The position numbers and the translations under genes were made by a program. DNA of 5,392 nucleotides, taken from the NCBI GenBank assembly GCA_027485405.1, contig JAIXRB010000131.1, forward strand, positions 1 to 5,392, read 5' to 3'. Positions 3,974 to 5,392 of this stretch are shown in pieces. The first letter of the stretch is position 1; each line of letters opens with the position of its first letter. Source of the stretch: Leptospiraceae bacterium (GTDB lineage: Bacteria > Spirochaetota > Leptospiria > Leptospirales > Leptospiraceae). The notes beneath the pieces are model-generated. The model saw only the letters and a list, made by a program, of their open reading frames with translations, ran no database searches and was not told the origin of the DNA.

Positions 3974-5392
3974 ATGGCTCCCCTACTCTTCCGTATCCGC
4001 ATCGATTCCAAAGTTCGTCATTACTTTAAAGTAATTTGGGAAGTGACAACGGAAGAAACCAATTTTGAGTTCCTCCTCCCCGTTTGGACACCTGGTTCTT
4101 ATTTGGTGAGAGATTTTTCAACCCACCTACATAAAATGTTAGCTTATGACTCCGAAGGCAATCCATTGTCTGTGGAATGGATTTCAACTAGCTCTTGGAA
4201 GATTGTAAATGCTCCAAAGCGGCTTACAATAGAGTATTTGGTCTATGCTTACGAAGATTTTTCAGTTAGAACCTGTTATTTGGATCATTCCTTTGCATTT
4301 ATTAACTCCCCCGCTTTATTCTTGTATCCAAAGCAGGGACTCGATCGGGAAGTGAGTATCATTTTCGAAACAGAACAAGAGTATAGTTTTGTCTATTCGG
4401 CCTTACCCCGGTCTGAAAATAACTTGTTTCATTTTTTAGCGAGCGACTATGATACTTTGTTTGATAGTCCCTTTCATCTTTCTAATAAAACTTCAACAAG
4501 TTTCCAAACTAATGATTGCGTGCATGAGTTATTGATCGAAGGAGACGTCACTTCCGCGTTTGCTCTGCAGTTGACAGAAGATTTAAAACTAATCACAGCA
4601 AAACAACTGGAAAAAATGACATTTTTTCCAAATCCTTACTATCTGTTCGTCTTAAACCTTTCCCAAAGCGCATATGGAGGCTTAGAACACTCAGCTTCTA
4701 GCATCAACTACTTTGATCCAGAGCAAATCAGAAAAGAAGAAAACTATACTGGATTGTTAGAGCTTTTGTCTCATGAGTATTTTCACCTTTGGAATGTAAA
4801 ACGAATAAGGCCGATTGCCCTTGGTCCTTTCGATTACCAAACACAAAACCTTACAAAAGAATTATGGGTTGCAGAAGGGATCACTAGCTTTTTAGACAGT
4901 TATTTTTTACTACTCGCAGGAGTTATCCCTAAATCAAACTACTTAGAAAGAATCAAAGAGGACATTCTGTTCTTAGAAGATAGCCCTGCGGATGAATGGA
5001 TGAGTCTTGAAGAGTCTTCGTTTACTGCTTGGAACAAATTTTACAAAAAAAATGGAAATAGCCAAAACACAGGAGTTTCGTACTATACCAAAGGCTTTGG
5101 TATAGCCTTGGCTATGGACATTCGACTTAGAGAGCTGACAAACGGCGAAAAAAACATAATTCATCTTATGCGATCTTTATACTCTAAATTCTTTTTAAAA
5201 AAATCTAGAGGATTTACTAAGGAAGAGTTTTTCTTTGAAGTAAGCAGTCTCTGCGGTCAAGACCTGTACCTAGAGTTCAAACCATACTTAGAAAACAGAG
5301 TGAAAATTCCATTGACTGCTTACTTAGAGAAAATTGGTCTAGCCCTTTCTGATGGAATTCAAGCGACTGATTGGGGATTTTCCGTTAAAGAA
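3974..5392 (+). CDS. M61-family metallopeptidase (glycyl aminopeptidase type), partial at right edge
   Basis: The frame from ATG 3974 is open to the last base (473 codons) and has no signal peptide, so the enzyme is probably cytoplasmic. The N-terminal beta domain (about 1-160; Peptidase_M61_N type) contains LLPVWTPGSYLVRDF near residue 40, a family hallmark. The gluzincin catalytic domain has GGLEHSAS near 236-243 and the zinc motif HEYFH with His267, catalytic Glu268 and His271, continuing as LWNVKRIRP. Glu301 in LWVAEGITSF is the likely third zinc ligand. The following helical region (GVSYYTKGFG, then a stretch to about 470) also fits. Family members run to about 600 residues with a C-terminal PDZ domain, which would lie beyond the window. 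They are metal-dependent aminopeptidases, with the Sphingomonas enzyme preferring N-terminal Gly or Ala. The ATG is the first start after an in-frame TGA at 3941; the purine-rich AAAGGAAAGGGG at 3949-3960 is the likely ribosome site, with a long spacing of 13. Confidence 0.93.
   Translation, partial: MAPLLFRIRIDSKVRHYFKVIWEVTTEETNFEFLLPVWTPGSYLVRDFSTHLHKMLAYDSEGNPLSVEWISTSSWKIVNAPKRLTIEYLVYAYEDFSVRTCYLDHSFAFINSPALFLYPKQGLDREVSIIFETEQEYSFVYSALPRSENNLFHFLASDYDTLFDSPFHLSNKTSTSFQTNDCVHELLIEGDVTSAFALQLTEDLKLITAKQLEKMTFFPNPYYLFVLNLSQSAYGGLEHSASSINYFDPEQIRKEENYTGLLELLSHEYFHLWNVKRIRPIALGPFDYQTQNLTKELWVAEGITSFLDSYFLLLAGVIPKSNYLERIKEDILFLEDSPADEWMSLEESSFTAWNKFYKKNGNSQNTGVSYYTKGFGIALAMDIRLRELTNGEKNIIHLMRSLYSKFFLKKSRGFTKEEFFFEVSSLCGQDLYLEFKPYLENRVKIPLTAYLEKIGLALSDGIQATDWGFSVKE

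Noticed and set aside
4973..5164. Minus-strand 63-codon frame inside the M61 gene
   Set aside because: It lies entirely antisense to conserved peptidase sequence and has no supporting start signal.

Overview
The window reads as spirochaete chromosome, most likely Leptospira. The grounds are moderate GC, a relaxed spirochaetal lipobox (FFAQC) on a small lipoprotein, a TTG-started transporter gene, an outer-membrane beta-barrel type common in leptospires, and a four-segment membrane sensor N-terminus of a kind I associate with leptospiral cyclases and chemotaxis-like receptors. This assignment is an inference from protein style, not a database match.

Left part (1-2703), all on the minus strand, in transcription order: a ten-helix EamA/DMT-family transporter (2703-1819); an exported protein ending in a beta-barrel C-terminal Phe signature (1754-624; the open frame extends to 1862, but the signal peptide fixes the start at 1754); and the N-terminal part of a multi-span membrane protein that runs off the left edge (562-1). 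The last gene contains a 17-base A homopolymer in its coding strand just after its final membrane helix. Its Shine-Dalgarno sequence lies inside an inverted repeat.

Middle part (2704-3710): a 36-bp divergent spacer, a small exported Cys protein (+, 2740-3006), a four-Cys lipoprotein (-, 3289-3008) and a single-module VOC (glyoxalase-fold) protein (+, 3288-3710). The first pair converges with one base between the stop codons. The second pair diverges with start codons sharing two bases, and each gene's ribosome binding site lies inside the other's coding sequence. The plus and minus transcription units must therefore overlap, as in a noncontiguous operon.

Right part (3711-5392): a 263-bp gene gap that is not empty. 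On the minus strand it holds a possible promoter, a very strong Shine-Dalgarno, an 18-codon TTG-started mini-ORF and two mutually exclusive long helices, one a terminator ending in seven T's. This is the layout of a translation-sensing attenuator or a structured, terminated small RNA. I do not recognise it as a known RNA family, and it is the best candidate for something undescribed here. Its nearest same-strand gene downstream is the lipoprotein, about 420 nt beyond the terminator and across the antisense VOC gene. The plus-strand gene that follows is an M61-family metallopeptidase (3974 onward), complete through its zinc-binding catalytic domain but cut by the right edge before the expected PDZ domain.
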